Notes: generated by a model not told the origin, from the letters alone. Shown: positions 8,009-15,921, counted from the stretch's first letter. The stretch: DNA of 40,536 bases from Gordonia lacunae (GCF_002149015.1 NZ_NGFO01000038.1:1-40536); one strand, 5' to 3'. Numbers and translations: made by a program.

Positions 8009-8611
8009 TCAGCGAGCAATGTCGGCACGTGACCCGGACTGCCAGTAGTCCCGGACATCGAAGGCCGTCAATGCTGACCAGCGCGGGGGTGTCCGACCCG
8101 TCGGGCCGCCCGCGTCCGACGGGGAGTCGGCGGGCGCACCGTCGAGCGGTTCCTCGAAGCCGCGTAGCCGGAGAGCGAGGGCGGGCTCGCGATCGATCGC
8201 CGCGGCGAGTGCGTACAAGGTGGCGAGAATGTGCAGGCATCGATCGCCGCGGGCGCGACACGAACAGTCCGCGACGTCGAGATCCGCAGCGGACCACGCC
8301 GCCGCCTCGACGACCCTGCGGTGCATGTCGTCGGTCGGTTCCGTGGACGGGCCGAGCAGGTCGCGCAGTGCCGACGCGGTGACCGAGGTCATCGGGTCGA
8401 ATTCCAGGTGGGCCATCGACGCGTCACCGCCACGCTGGACCAGTCCGCTGACCGAACGTCCGTCGATGGTCAGTGTGACGCCCCCGTTGCGGGCGACGCT
8501 GCGGGCGCGTGGCGCCAGCGGGTTGGGAGAGCGGGTCGCGATCGGCTCGGCGAGCCGGACGATCTCGGCTCCCCAGCGGCTGAAGCCGAACTCGGCAGGT
8601 GAGCCGGTCAT
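8009..8611 (-). CDS. SWIM zinc-finger protein
   Basis: A 200-residue protein with the SWIM signature C-x-C-x(6)-C-x-H in DCSCRARGDRCLHILATLY near residues 115-133. SWIM fingers bind DNA or protein and often sit beside SNF2 helicases in bacteria. The N-terminal part starts MTGSPAEFGFSRWGAEIVRLAE and has a pseudo-repeat of basic and hydrophobic residues as in homologues paired with SNF2 enzymes. The ATG at 8611 overlaps the helicase stop codon (ATGA at 8608-8611 on the minus strand), so the two genes are translationally coupled. I infer a shared role in chromatin or DNA repair, but the exact process is unknown. Confidence 0.85.
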   Translation of the reverse strand: MTGSPAEFGFSRWGAEIVRLAEPIATRSPNPLAPRARSVARNGGVTLTIDGRSVSGLVQRGGDASMAHLEFDPMTSVTASALRDLLGPSTEPTDDMHRRVVEAAAWSAADLDVADCSCRARGDRCLHILATLYALAAAIDREPALALRLRGFEEPLDGAPADSPSDAGGPTGRTPPRWSALTAFDVRDYWQSGSRADIAR

Positions 8612-10371
8612 CGCACCTCCCGGTTGCGGCGCAGGACGTCGATCAGCCGCTCGTCGCTGAGGCCGGTCAGTTCCGCGAGCGCCGACGAGTCGTCGGTGTG
8701 CGTGCTGAGGGCGGACTTGCGCCGGTGCAGGTCGTCGATGTGCTCCTCGAGCGACGTGGCCGTCGTGAGGGTCGTGACCGTGACCGGACGCTCCTGTCCG
8801 AAGCGGTGGACCCGATCAGAGGCCTGAGCCTCGACCGCGGGGTTCCACCAGCGGTCGAAATGGATGACGTCGCAAGCACGGGTGAGGGTGAGTCCGACGC
8901 CGCCGGCCTTGAGACTCATCACCATCACACCCGCGCCGCGACCCGCCTGGAAATCGGCGACGAGCTCATCGCGCCGGCCCGTGGGGAGGCCGCCGTGGAA
9001 GAACGGAACGTCGATACCGAACTGATCGACGAGGTGGCGGACGAGGAGCTCGCCCGTGTCGCGGTACTGGGTGAAAACCAGTGTGGGGGAGTCGGTGCGC
9101 AGGTTGTCGGCGAGGATCTCCGTGCACACGTCGAGTTTGCCCGAGCGGCCGACGAGCACGCGGGTGTCGCCGGTGACGAGACCGGGATGGTTGCAGATCT
9201 GCTTGAGTCGGGTGAGGGTGGCGAGAATCCTTCCGTGTCTCTCGAATCCATCGCCGAAGCCGTCGTCTTCCACACGCGCCAAGTGGGCGTCGTAGAGCTG
9301 CGCCTGCTCGTCGGTCAGGTCGACGAGAACCGGATTGGGGATCTTCGGTGGCAGCGCCGACGCCACCCGGGATTTGGTGCGCGCCAGCATCACCGGGGAC
9401 ACCGCGACCCGGAGTCGTTGCAGCGCGCCGGTGTCGCCGTCGTCCACGGCTTTGGTGAACCGGCGTCGGAACACCGCCCGGTGTGGGAACAGTCCCGGCG
9501 TGGTGACGCGGAGAATCGACCAGAGGTCGTCGAGACTGTTCTCGATCGGGGTGCCTGTCAACGCGACGCGAGCACGGGCATCGACGGAGCGGGCCGCGCG
9601 GGAGACCTGGGTCCGTGGGTTCTTCAACGCCTGTGCCTCGTCGAACACGATTGTCGCCCACCGGGTCCGGCGCACGACGTCGATGCCCAGCCGCAGTCGT
9701 GCGTAGGAGATCACGGTGACCGAACCGGCTTCGACCGGGGCATCGTCGAGGGGGCCGGAATGGATGTCGAGTGCGGGCGCGAATCGTGCCATCTCATACG
9801 TCCAGTTGGTCACGAGGCTCGTCGGGCAGACGACCAGCTGTGGTCCCTCGTGGGCCCGCAGCGTCAACAGCCCGATCGCCTGGACGGTCTTGCCGAGTCC
9901 CATCTCGTCGGCCAGCACGGCGCCACCGGTGGCCGCGGCGGCCCGGGCGAGCCACGCGATCCCGCGAATCTGGTAGGGCCGCAGACTTGCCCGGAGCGTG
10001 TCGCGCAGGGTGTCCGCTGTGACAAGGCAGTCCCGGAGCGCCGCACGGGCGTAATCGGCCGTGGTCATCGCGGTGCCGGTGGGGTCGACCTCGGCGTGGG
10101 CGGCGAGCGGTAGTGGCGTCGAGAAATCACCGGCGACTGTGCGTCGCCACGCCAGGACCGACTCGGCGACCCGGCCGGAGTGGCCGGATTCGTCTCGGGA
10201 GAGGAGTGTCGGGACGTCGACCAGGTCGCAGCCGACGTCGCGGACGACGAGGCCGTGGCCCTCCGGAACCGCGAGGCGACACGACTCCGCGCGGCTGCCG
10301 AGGTCCGGATCATGCGACGACCAGAGCGCGAATTGGTGCAGATCCGGCAGATATGTGGCCTGTGTGGTCAG
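8608..10371 (-). CDS. SNF2/HepA-family DNA helicase or translocase, probable CTG start
   Basis: A 587-residue SF2 ATPase. Motif I is ADEMGLGKTVQAIG, motif II VFDEAQALKN (a DEAQ box), motif III ALTGTPIENSLDDLW, and the second RecA-like domain ends with GVGLTLTRACDVIHFDRWWNP and ASDRVHRFGQ. These are all the helicase motifs expected of SNF2 translocases, which move on double-stranded DNA and remodel bound proteins. No canonical start codon was found in frame near the N-terminus; the best start is CTG at 10371 (LTTQATYLPDLHQF), seven bases after a perfect AAGAGGAG. It is coupled to the SWIM gene and divergent from a TetR gene, with a palindromic operator between. Confidence 0.88.
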   Translation of the reverse strand: MTTQATYLPDLHQFALWSSHDPDLGSRAESCRLAVPEGHGLVVRDVGCDLVDVPTLLSRDESGHSGRVAESVLAWRRTVAGDFSTPLPLAAHAEVDPTGTAMTTADYARAALRDCLVTADTLRDTLRASLRPYQIRGIAWLARAAAATGGAVLADEMGLGKTVQAIGLLTLRAHEGPQLVVCPTSLVTNWTYEMARFAPALDIHSGPLDDAPVEAGSVTVISYARLRLGIDVVRRTRWATIVFDEAQALKNPRTQVSRAARSVDARARVALTGTPIENSLDDLWSILRVTTPGLFPHRAVFRRRFTKAVDDGDTGALQRLRVAVSPVMLARTKSRVASALPPKIPNPVLVDLTDEQAQLYDAHLARVEDDGFGDGFERHGRILATLTRLKQICNHPGLVTGDTRVLVGRSGKLDVCTEILADNLRTDSPTLVFTQYRDTGELLVRHLVDQFGIDVPFFHGGLPTGRRDELVADFQAGRGAGVMVMSLKAGGVGLTLTRACDVIHFDRWWNPAVEAQASDRVHRFGQERPVTVTTLTTATSLEEHIDDLHRRKSALSTHTDDSSALAELTGLSDERLIDVLRRNREVR

Positions 10372-10378
10372 CGTGGCA

Positions 10379-10386
10379 CTCCTCTT
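10379..10386 (-). promoter_or_regulatory. Ribosome-binding site that decides the helicase start
   Basis: On the minus strand this reads AAGAGGAG and is followed after seven bases by CTG at 10371-10369. The frame gives no ATG, GTG or TTG at a usable distance; a GTG close by is in another frame and hits a stop within four codons. This supports a CTG start. Confidence 0.6.
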
Positions 10387-10387
10387 G

Positions 10388-10423
10388 GTACGGTGTACGG
10401 AGTTATTACTCGGTACACCGTAC
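10388..10423. promoter_or_regulatory. Palindromic operator, probably of the adjacent TetR regulator
   Basis: Arms GTACGGTGTACGGAGT (10388-10403) and ACTCGGTACACCGTAC (10408-10423) are inverted copies with one mismatch in 16 positions and a 4-base centre (TATT). It lies between the helicase ribosome-binding site and the TetR gene start, so it can control both directions. Long dyads containing ACGGTGTAC are typical of TetR-family operators in Mycobacteriales. Confidence 0.75.
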
Positions 10424-10438
10424 GGGAGAGGGTCCGCC

Positions 10439-11197
10439 GTGTCGACCGCTGATGACGTACGCACGCTGGTCCGCCTGCTGTGGCGGGCCGAGGCCGGCGT
10501 CGAGGCGCCGCGACGCGGACCTCGGCAGCGCGTGTCGGTCGACGACGTCGTCAGGACGGCGATCCGCCGTGCGGACGCGGGCGGACTCGGCGCGGTGTCG
10601 ATGCGCGCGCTGGCTGCCGACCTCGGCATCGGACCGATGAGTCTCTACACCTACGTACCGACACGTGACGTGTTGGTGGCACTCATGGTCGACGAGGTGG
10701 CGGCCCACGCGCCGATGCCTCCGAGTTCGTCGACCGTCGTCGAGTCCCTGGCGGGTGTTGCGCGCGCACTACGTGCCGAGTACCTCGCTCATCCCTGGTT
10801 GCTGGAGGCCTCGCCCTGGCGTCAGGTGCTCGGGCCGCATCGACTCGCCCGCTATGAGCGGCAGCTCGAACTCCTCGAGCCACTCGACATCTCGGATGTC
10901 CAGCGTGACAACATCATCTCGCTGATCGGTGCCTTCGTGACCGGCAATGCGCGCGAGGCGATCGGAGCACGGGTGGCTGCCGACGAGACCGGGATGAGCG
11001 ATGCGCACTGGTGGGAGATCGCCGGCCCCGAACTCGCGGTGGTCATCCCCGATGGTGCGTTTCCGCTGTCGGATCGGGTCGGCAGTGCGGTCGGCGAGAT
11101 CCATCAGGCGCCCGGTGCCCCCGACGACGCCTTCGAGTTCGGACTCTCACGCGTACTGGACGGAGTGCGGCCACTGCTGTCCCGACGTCCGATGTGA
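10439..11197 (+). CDS. TetR-family transcriptional regulator
   Basis: A 252-residue repressor candidate. The N-terminal DNA-binding domain contains VSVDDVVRTAIRRADAGGLG and SMRALAADLGIGPMSLYTYV, the canonical TetR helix-turn-helix ending in the LY.Y/H.V pattern. It has an N-terminal extension of about 30 residues. The C-terminal part (from DEVAAHAPMP onward, with LLEASPWRQVLGPHRLARYE and FVTGNAREAI) resembles the TetR C-terminal ligand domain of tetracycline-repressor-like actinobacterial proteins. The GTG start follows GGGAGAGGG at 10424-10432. Autoregulation and repression of the divergent SNF2/SWIM pair through the palindrome at 10388-10423 is inferred. The ligand is unknown. Confidence 0.88.
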   Translation: MSTADDVRTLVRLLWRAEAGVEAPRRGPRQRVSVDDVVRTAIRRADAGGLGAVSMRALAADLGIGPMSLYTYVPTRDVLVALMVDEVAAHAPMPPSSSTVVESLAGVARALRAEYLAHPWLLEASPWRQVLGPHRLARYERQLELLEPLDISDVQRDNIISLIGAFVTGNAREAIGARVAADETGMSDAHWWEIAGPELAVVIPDGAFPLSDRVGSAVGEIHQAPGAPDDAFEFGLSRVLDGVRPLLSRRPM

Positions 11198-11249
11198 CGC
11201 TCGGATCGACCGCCGGGGGCTATGTTCGCGTCGTTTCACCCATGCGTTG

Positions 11250-11279
11250 TTGACAATGATTTTCATTTCCCTGTTCACT
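11250..11279 (+). promoter_or_regulatory. Promoter of the AztD-like gene, giving a leaderless mRNA
   Basis: TTGACA at 11250-11255 is a perfect -35, with TTCACT at 11274-11279 as a weak -10 after 18 bases. Transcription would then start at about the GTG codon at 11286, so no leader is expected. The -10 is the less certain half. Confidence 0.5.
11251..11265. promoter_or_regulatory. Zur-type (zinc uptake regulator) operator
   Basis: TGACAATGATTTTCA is a 7-1-7 inverted repeat with one mismatch, of the A/T-rich Fur/Zur type known for actinobacterial zinc genes. It overlaps the -35 and the spacer of the promoter, a position suited to repression. The gene behind it resembles a zinc chaperone, which agrees with zinc control. 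Confidence 0.7.
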
Positions 11280-11285
11280 GTCCGG

Positions 11286-12521
11286 GTGTTTGCACAACGG
11301 ACAAATCTGACCCGATCTCTGGCGCTTCTCACCGCCGCATCGTTCGCGCTCGTCGCCTGTGGGAGCGAGGATTCCGGCGACTCGACACCCGCCGCCTCCA
11401 GTTCCGCCAAGGCCGTCGAACAGCAGAGCGCCACACCGCGTCTCGCGCTCAGCTACGACGGCGGCATCCTGGTCCTCGACGCGGAGTCGCTCGAGCAGGT
11501 CGCCGACCTACCGGTCGACGGCTTCATCCGGCTCAACAGCGCCGACAACGGCCGCAATGTCTTCGTCTCCGAGTCGGACGGGTTCCGGGTCCTCGACATG
11601 GGCACCTGGACGCGCCAGCACGGCGATCACGGTCACCACTACACGACCACCCCGGCCATGACCGACATGACCTTCGGCGGAGAGGGGCCGGGACACGTTG
11701 TGCCCCATGACTCCCGGATCACGCTCTTCACCGACGGGACCGGTGAGGTCGACATCGTCGAGCCCGCCGAACTCCTGCGCGGCAACGCGGCATCGACCTC
11801 CTTCACCCTTCCCGAACCCCACCACGGGGTCGCGGTGTTCCGCGAGGACGGCAGCGTCGTGGTGACCGTCGGGAACGAGGACTCACGCAGTGGAGTCGCG
11901 ATCCTCGACGGTGAGCGCAAGGAGATCGTGCGCAACGACCAGTGTCCCGGCGTGCACGGTGAAGCCGCCGGCGCCGGCGGAGTCCTCGCCTTCGGTTGCG
12001 AGGACGGTCTGCTCATCGTGAACGGCAACGAGATCCGCAAGGTCGACAGCCCGGACCCGTACGGGCGCATCGGCAACCAGGCCGGCAGTGACGAGTCACC
12101 GATCATACTCGGCGATTACAAATCCGACCCGGATGCCGACATCGAACGGCCGACGAGATTCTCGCTCACCGACACCCGCACCGGCCGGCTCCGGCTGGTC
12201 GACCTCGGCACGTCGTACAGCTTCCGGTCCATCGAGCGTGGACCCGGTGGGTCCGGGGTGATCCTCGGAACCGACGGCGCCCTGCACGTCTTCGACGTCG
12301 ACACGGCCGCGAAGACCGCGACCATCCCGGCGATCGGTGCGTGGAGCGAACCGGACGAGTGGCAGTCCCCGATGCCGAACGTCGTGGTCCAGGAGGGCAT
12401 CGCCTACGTCAGTGATCCGGCGGCCAAGAAGATCGTCGCGATCGATCTGAACAAGAGCGAGAAGGTCGGTGAGGCGGAGTTGCCGCACGAGACCATCGAA
12501 CTCGCCGCCGTCACGGGCTGA
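11286..12521 (+). CDS. aztD: AztD-like zinc metallochaperone lipoprotein
   Basis: A 411-residue exported protein. The N-terminus has a basic start, a hydrophobic stretch and the lipobox L-V-A-C (FALVACGSED), followed by a Ser/Ala-rich linker. The rest is a beta-propeller-like sequence with repeated blades (LVLDAESLEQVADLP, VFVSESDGFRVLDMG, LHVFDVDTAAKTATIP, AYVSDPAAKKIVAIDL). A His cluster, RQHGDHGHHYTTTP, and a second His group near GHVVPH resemble AztD, which hands periplasmic zinc to the binding protein of an ABC importer. GTG 11286 was chosen because the upstream ATG at 11257 lies within the Zur box. No zinc transporter gene is adjacent. Without the His region this would be an unassigned propeller lipoprotein. 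Confidence 0.7.
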   Translation: MFAQRTNLTRSLALLTAASFALVACGSEDSGDSTPAASSSAKAVEQQSATPRLALSYDGGILVLDAESLEQVADLPVDGFIRLNSADNGRNVFVSESDGFRVLDMGTWTRQHGDHGHHYTTTPAMTDMTFGGEGPGHVVPHDSRITLFTDGTGEVDIVEPAELLRGNAASTSFTLPEPHHGVAVFREDGSVVVTVGNEDSRSGVAILDGERKEIVRNDQCPGVHGEAAGAGGVLAFGCEDGLLIVNGNEIRKVDSPDPYGRIGNQAGSDESPIILGDYKSDPDADIERPTRFSLTDTRTGRLRLVDLGTSYSFRSIERGPGGSGVILGTDGALHVFDVDTAAKTATIPAIGAWSEPDEWQSPMPNVVVQEGIAYVSDPAAKKIVAIDLNKSEKVGEAELPHETIELAAVTG

Positions 12522-12534
12522 CCGGCGACCCGAC

Positions 12535-12594
12535 GAGACCTCGTCTCGACAGCGCGTCCCTGTTGTCGGGTCGCGCTGCGCGAGACGGGGTCTC
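12535..12594. terminator. Nested inverted repeat between convergent genes, possible terminator
   Basis: GAGACCTCGTCTCG (12535-12548) pairs with CGAGACGGGGTCTC (12581-12594) with one G-T type mismatch; AGCGCG and CGCGCT pair inside the loop. It lies between the stops of the AztD-like gene and the convergent gene at 12646, so a terminator or a dispersed repeat are both possible. Confidence 0.45.
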
Positions 12595-12645
12595 TGCGTG
12601 TCGATGCATCCGTTCCGCGGTGCGGCCCCGGACATGGCGCAGCAC

Positions 12646-13458
12646 TCAGCCGAGGAACAGGGGTCCGGCGTGGTCGGCTCGCGGTGCCCGGCCGACGGCG
12701 CGGAAGAGGGACCAGACCGTCACCTGGGTGGCGGTCAACACCGGGACCCCGGCGGCCTCCGCGAGGGCGGAGGTCAAGTGGTCGGTGTGCAGGGCGGTTT
12801 CGGGCAGTAGGACAGCCTCCGCCTCCGGATGAGCGGCCCTACCGACCAGGTCGATGATCCTCGCGTCGCCCCACTCCGTCAGGTCGCGGTCGGTGCGAGC
12901 ATTCGCATCCACACGGTGGCTGACCGTGGTCCCGGACCGGGCGATGTGCTCGATGAACCGGTCGGTGAACAGCGGCGGGTACACCGAGGCGACGCTGACG
13001 GCAGTCGCCCCGAGATGGGCCACGGCCTCCTGGAATCCGCGCATCGTCGAGGTCGCGGCACACCGGGCTGTCGATTCGATCGTTGTCAGTTGTCGACGGT
13101 GGTCATTCGGGCTGAGCATGAAACTCGCCGACGTGACCGCCAGCGCAACGGCCTCGAACCGCTCCGCCGAGCCGGACAGGGCGTCGGCAAGTGCAGCGGG
13201 CCGGCCGAGCCCGGCGACGGTGTCCGCCAGCTCTCGGTCCGACATGCTGCCGAGCGCGGACTGCGTTCCTGCCGGCCACGGCAGCTCCACCACCTGCAGT
13301 GTCGACGAGGGGGTCACACGTCCCAGGAGGTCGGCGAAGTCGCGGACGTCCGCGTTCGCCGTGGGGAAGAGCAGACCGAAGTTCGGCGACGCCGCGTTCG
13401 TCATCTCCTCACCGTGACACGGTGCGGTCGGTTCCGTCGAGCGGGGCGTGAATGCCAT
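12646..13458 (-). CDS. Maleate isomerase / Asp-Glu racemase superfamily protein lacking the catalytic cysteines
   Basis: A 270-residue protein (252 if started at ATG 13404). The order of motifs follows the arylmalonate decarboxylase / maleate cis-trans isomerase family: NFGLLFPTANADVRDFADLL at the N-terminus, the ALAVTSASFML segment, GATAVSVASVYPPLFTDRFI, and AEAVLLPETALHTDHLTSAL. In active racemases and isomerases the third-strand segment reads like a-C-T-S-G/A-S and the later one like S-C-T-x-L. Here both cysteines are replaced (V-T-S and P-E-T), so standard thiol chemistry is not expected. Activity may be lost or different. It is convergent with the AztD-like gene and divergent from coaE. 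The start is uncertain: ATG 13458 has GAGGA about 12 bases upstream; ATG 13404 has an SD too close. Confidence 0.7.
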   Translation of the reverse strand: MAFTPRSTEPTAPCHGEEMTNAASPNFGLLFPTANADVRDFADLLGRVTPSSTLQVVELPWPAGTQSALGSMSDRELADTVAGLGRPAALADALSGSAERFEAVALAVTSASFMLSPNDHRRQLTTIESTARCAATSTMRGFQEAVAHLGATAVSVASVYPPLFTDRFIEHIARSGTTVSHRVDANARTDRDLTEWGDARIIDLVGRAAHPEAEAVLLPETALHTDHLTSALAEAAGVPVLTATQVTVWSLFRAVGRAPRADHAGPLFLG

Positions 13459-13704
13459 CGGTCCGACTCGTCCTCGGCTGCACGTGAGGCTGCTGCCCGG
13501 CCGCCCTGATTCGACTTCTTTACGTCAGCGACGTCGGTGCCGACGCGATCATGGCCACGCCCATCGGTCTGTTCCGGGCCGATCACGCCATTGCCAACCG
13601 CCGGACACTCGAGGTCCTCGAGGAACTGAACCGACGGCGATCAGCGATCCGGGCGACTGCCCCGGCACCACTCCTAGGTCATGGCGTTTGTCACACTGTT
13701 GGGC

Positions 13705-14601
13705 GTGATCAGGCTTGGACTGACCGGTGGCATCGGAGCCGGCAAATCGACCGTGGCAAAGACGTTCGTCGAGCGGGGCGCGTACATCATCGACGCGGAC
13801 AAGATCGCCCGGGAGGTGGTGGAGCCCGGGTCGGAAGGTCTGGCCGCGCTCGTCGAGGCGTTCGGGCCGGAGATCCTGGCCGCCGATGGGAGTCTCGACC
13901 GTCCGGCGCTTGCGGCGAAAGCTTTCGTCGACGATGCATCCCGGCAGACGCTCAACGGCATCACCCACCCCCTCATCGGGGCGCGAACGCAGGCGTTGCT
14001 CGATGACGCGCCGGCGGATGCGATTGTGGTGCAGGACATCCCGTTGCTGGTGGAAAATCACACGGCTCCGTTCTTCCATCTGGTCGTGATCGTGTACGCC
14101 GAGGCCGACGTGCGGTTGCACCGGCTGACGACGATGCGGGGAGTCGCCGAGGCCGATGCCCGCGCCCGGATCGCCGCGCAGGCGACCGACGACCAGCGTC
14201 GAGCCGTGGCCGACGTGTGGCTGGACAACTCCGGCGCCCCCGAGGACCTGGCGGCATCGGCGGCGCGGATCTGGGACGAGCGTCTCGTCCCTCTCGAGCT
14301 GAACGTCCGCGCTCGCCGAGTCGCCGAGCCGGTCCCCGGACTCGTTGCGTCCGAGCCCAGCCCGGACGGCCCGTCCGCGCGTCTGGTCAACCGGCTCTGG
14401 GCGGTGGCCGGTGAACTGGCCACCGCGGTCGACGTCACCGACGCGGCGGCGGTCGAGTTACAGGTGACCGCGCGTGACGCCGGTGCCGCCGAGGGTCTCG
14501 TGGACCGGCTCGCCGACGGCGGATTCGCGCCGGCCGGGTCGGATCTGTACGGCTCGTGCGACCCCGGCCGACCGGCCACGGTGCGGGTCGTCGTCGGCTG
14601 A
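13705..14601 (+). CDS. coaE: Dephospho-CoA kinase with a short C-terminal extension
   Basis: A 298-residue CoaE, the last enzyme of coenzyme A synthesis, which phosphorylates the 3'-OH of dephospho-CoA. Walker A is GLTGGIGAGKST, followed by DADKIAREVVEPGSEGLAAL, NGITHPLIGARTQ and QDIPLLVENH, then MRGVAEADARARIAAQATDD and VWLDNSGAPEDL at the end of the kinase fold (about residue 190). Mycobacterial CoaE has a large C-terminal UPF0157/GrpB-like domain to about 407 residues. Here the extension is much shorter; only ARLVNRLW, ELQVTARDAG and DPGRPATVRVVVG recall that domain, and the middle with DHIGSTAV is absent. GTG 13705 aligns with the family start; ATG 13681 is a longer alternative. Confidence 0.93.
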   Translation: MIRLGLTGGIGAGKSTVAKTFVERGAYIIDADKIAREVVEPGSEGLAALVEAFGPEILAADGSLDRPALAAKAFVDDASRQTLNGITHPLIGARTQALLDDAPADAIVVQDIPLLVENHTAPFFHLVVIVYAEADVRLHRLTTMRGVAEADARARIAAQATDDQRRAVADVWLDNSGAPEDLAASAARIWDERLVPLELNVRARRVAEPVPGLVASEPSPDGPSARLVNRLWAVAGELATAVDVTDAAAVELQVTARDAGAAEGLVDRLADGGFAPAGSDLYGSCDPGRPATVRVVVG

Positions 14602-14736
14602 GAGAAGCACGACACAAAAACTGACTACAATCGTTTCCAAAATGGGTACGCGCGGCTGTGCACGCTGCTAGCTTGTGAGTCGCGCATCACCGCGGTGGTG
14701 GTGTGCTCGAGGACGAGCCCAGGAGTGGAGCACAGC

Positions 14737-15207
14737 ATGGTCGGTCGGGGACAGCGGGGTCGCGCGCGAATCGTTGGCGGCGCAATAGCTTTCGGAGCGG
14801 TGGTGTGCGCCGGTGTCGCCCTGGCCGCGCCGGCCGAGGCGGCACTGCAGGGCATCGCGGTGGACACCCTCCCGGGTTACGGGTCGTCGGCCAACGGCTC
14901 GTTCAACTACGGGGTGTACGGCGCGGGCTGTGCCTACGAATTGTCGGTACTTGTCGGTGACCCGGGCGCGGCGATGTCGAATCTGAAGGTGACCTCCGTG
15001 GGTGCCGGTCGCACCGTCACCCTCTACGACCGTAAGCCGACGAGTGTCGAGGTCACGCCGACGTGGCGTCCGTCCGCGCCGGGCCGGTACGTACTGAAGG
15101 CCACGCTCGACGGGGTGGAGAAGACGCGCGCGGTCACCGTCGGCACCGGTGTGCAGTTTCCCGACTTCATTCGAAACGGAGCATGTTTCGTCCTGCCGAC
15201 GTACTGA
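14737..15207 (+). CDS. Small secreted protein, unknown function
   Basis: A 156-residue protein with a clear Sec signal peptide: MVGRGQRGRARIVGG, a hydrophobic core and a cleavage site after APAEA, giving a mature start at ALQG. The mature part has beta-strand-rich segments (VTSVGAGRTVTLYDRKPTSV, RYVLKATLDGV) as in an immunoglobulin-like domain and two cysteines (GAGCAYEL and NGACFVLP) that could form one disulfide. The start is ATG 14737 with GGAG at 14727-14730. It stands alone between coaE and the DUF402 gene; a possible -10, TAGCTT, lies at 14669-14674. I do not recognise the family. Confidence 0.75.
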   Translation: MVGRGQRGRARIVGGAIAFGAVVCAGVALAAPAEAALQGIAVDTLPGYGSSANGSFNYGVYGAGCAYELSVLVGDPGAAMSNLKVTSVGAGRTVTLYDRKPTSVEVTPTWRPSAPGRYVLKATLDGVEKTRAVTVGTGVQFPDFIRNGACFVLPTY

Positions 15208-15230
15208 GACCCACTGAGGTCGATCGACAC

Positions 15231-15812
15231 CTAGGGGGCGCCGTGGCGGCGCCGGTCGTGGTCGCGGAATGCCACCACACCGCCCGCCGCGGCGTCCAGC
15301 CAGGCCTGGACGTCGTTTCCGTGTTCGGCCGTACCGACGAGTGCGCGCGTGGCGATCTCGACCGCTTCGACGCACTGCGTGGTGTCGAGTAGCCCGTCCC
15401 GATGCGCTTCGAGCAGTTCGTCGGTGTCGAGCAGCACCGGCGGGGTGCCCGGTACGTCGACGAGATCGAGATACCAGTCCTCGGCGTGCCACCGCCCGTG
15501 GTCGTCGGGGCCGGCGAAGCGGCCGACATCGAGATAGAGGCGCTGCCCCTCCCGGTAACCGCCCTGATAGTGGAAGATGTTCGCGCGCAGACCCAATGCG
15601 GGTAGCAGCCAGGACTCCAGGTGGTCGAACCGCGGATGCCCCGGTGCGTGGCGCGACATGTACAGCCCGTAGTCGGTGACGCGGTACTCCTCGACCTCAC
15701 GGACGTAGCCCTTGTTGTCCGTGTTGGTCATCGCGGGTACGTCGAAGACCTCCCGCTTGGGCGGGTGCGATGCGGGCGCTGTCTCGGCCGCACCTCCGCG
15801 AGGGTTCGTCAT
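15231..15812 (-). CDS. DUF402 protein (Rv1632c-like)
   Basis: A 193-residue protein with the DUF402 pattern: YRVTDYGLYMSRHAPGHPRF, SWLLPALGLRANIFHYQ, LYLDVGRFAG, WHAEDWYLDLVDVPG and LLDTDELLEAHRDGLLD. DUF402 proteins include nucleoside di/triphosphate phosphatases that use two metal ions; this one keeps the Asp/Glu-rich central segment. The N-terminal 20 residues are variable. In M. tuberculosis the same gene lies between coaE and uvrB and on the opposite strand to them, as here. It is divergent from uvrB with 138 bases between. Confidence 0.82.
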   Translation of the reverse strand: MTNPRGGAAETAPASHPPKREVFDVPAMTNTDNKGYVREVEEYRVTDYGLYMSRHAPGHPRFDHLESWLLPALGLRANIFHYQGGYREGQRLYLDVGRFAGPDDHGRWHAEDWYLDLVDVPGTPPVLLDTDELLEAHRDGLLDTTQCVEAVEIATRALVGTAEHGNDVQAWLDAAAGGVVAFRDHDRRRHGAP

Positions 15813-15921
15813 GCCTCGAATCTAGCCAGGCCACCGCGTCCGTACCGGGCGACCGACGATCTCCGGGTGAAAGGTCGTCACCGCCTGTTCGGCTCGGCCC
15901 GCGAACCGAGCGGGAACATCG

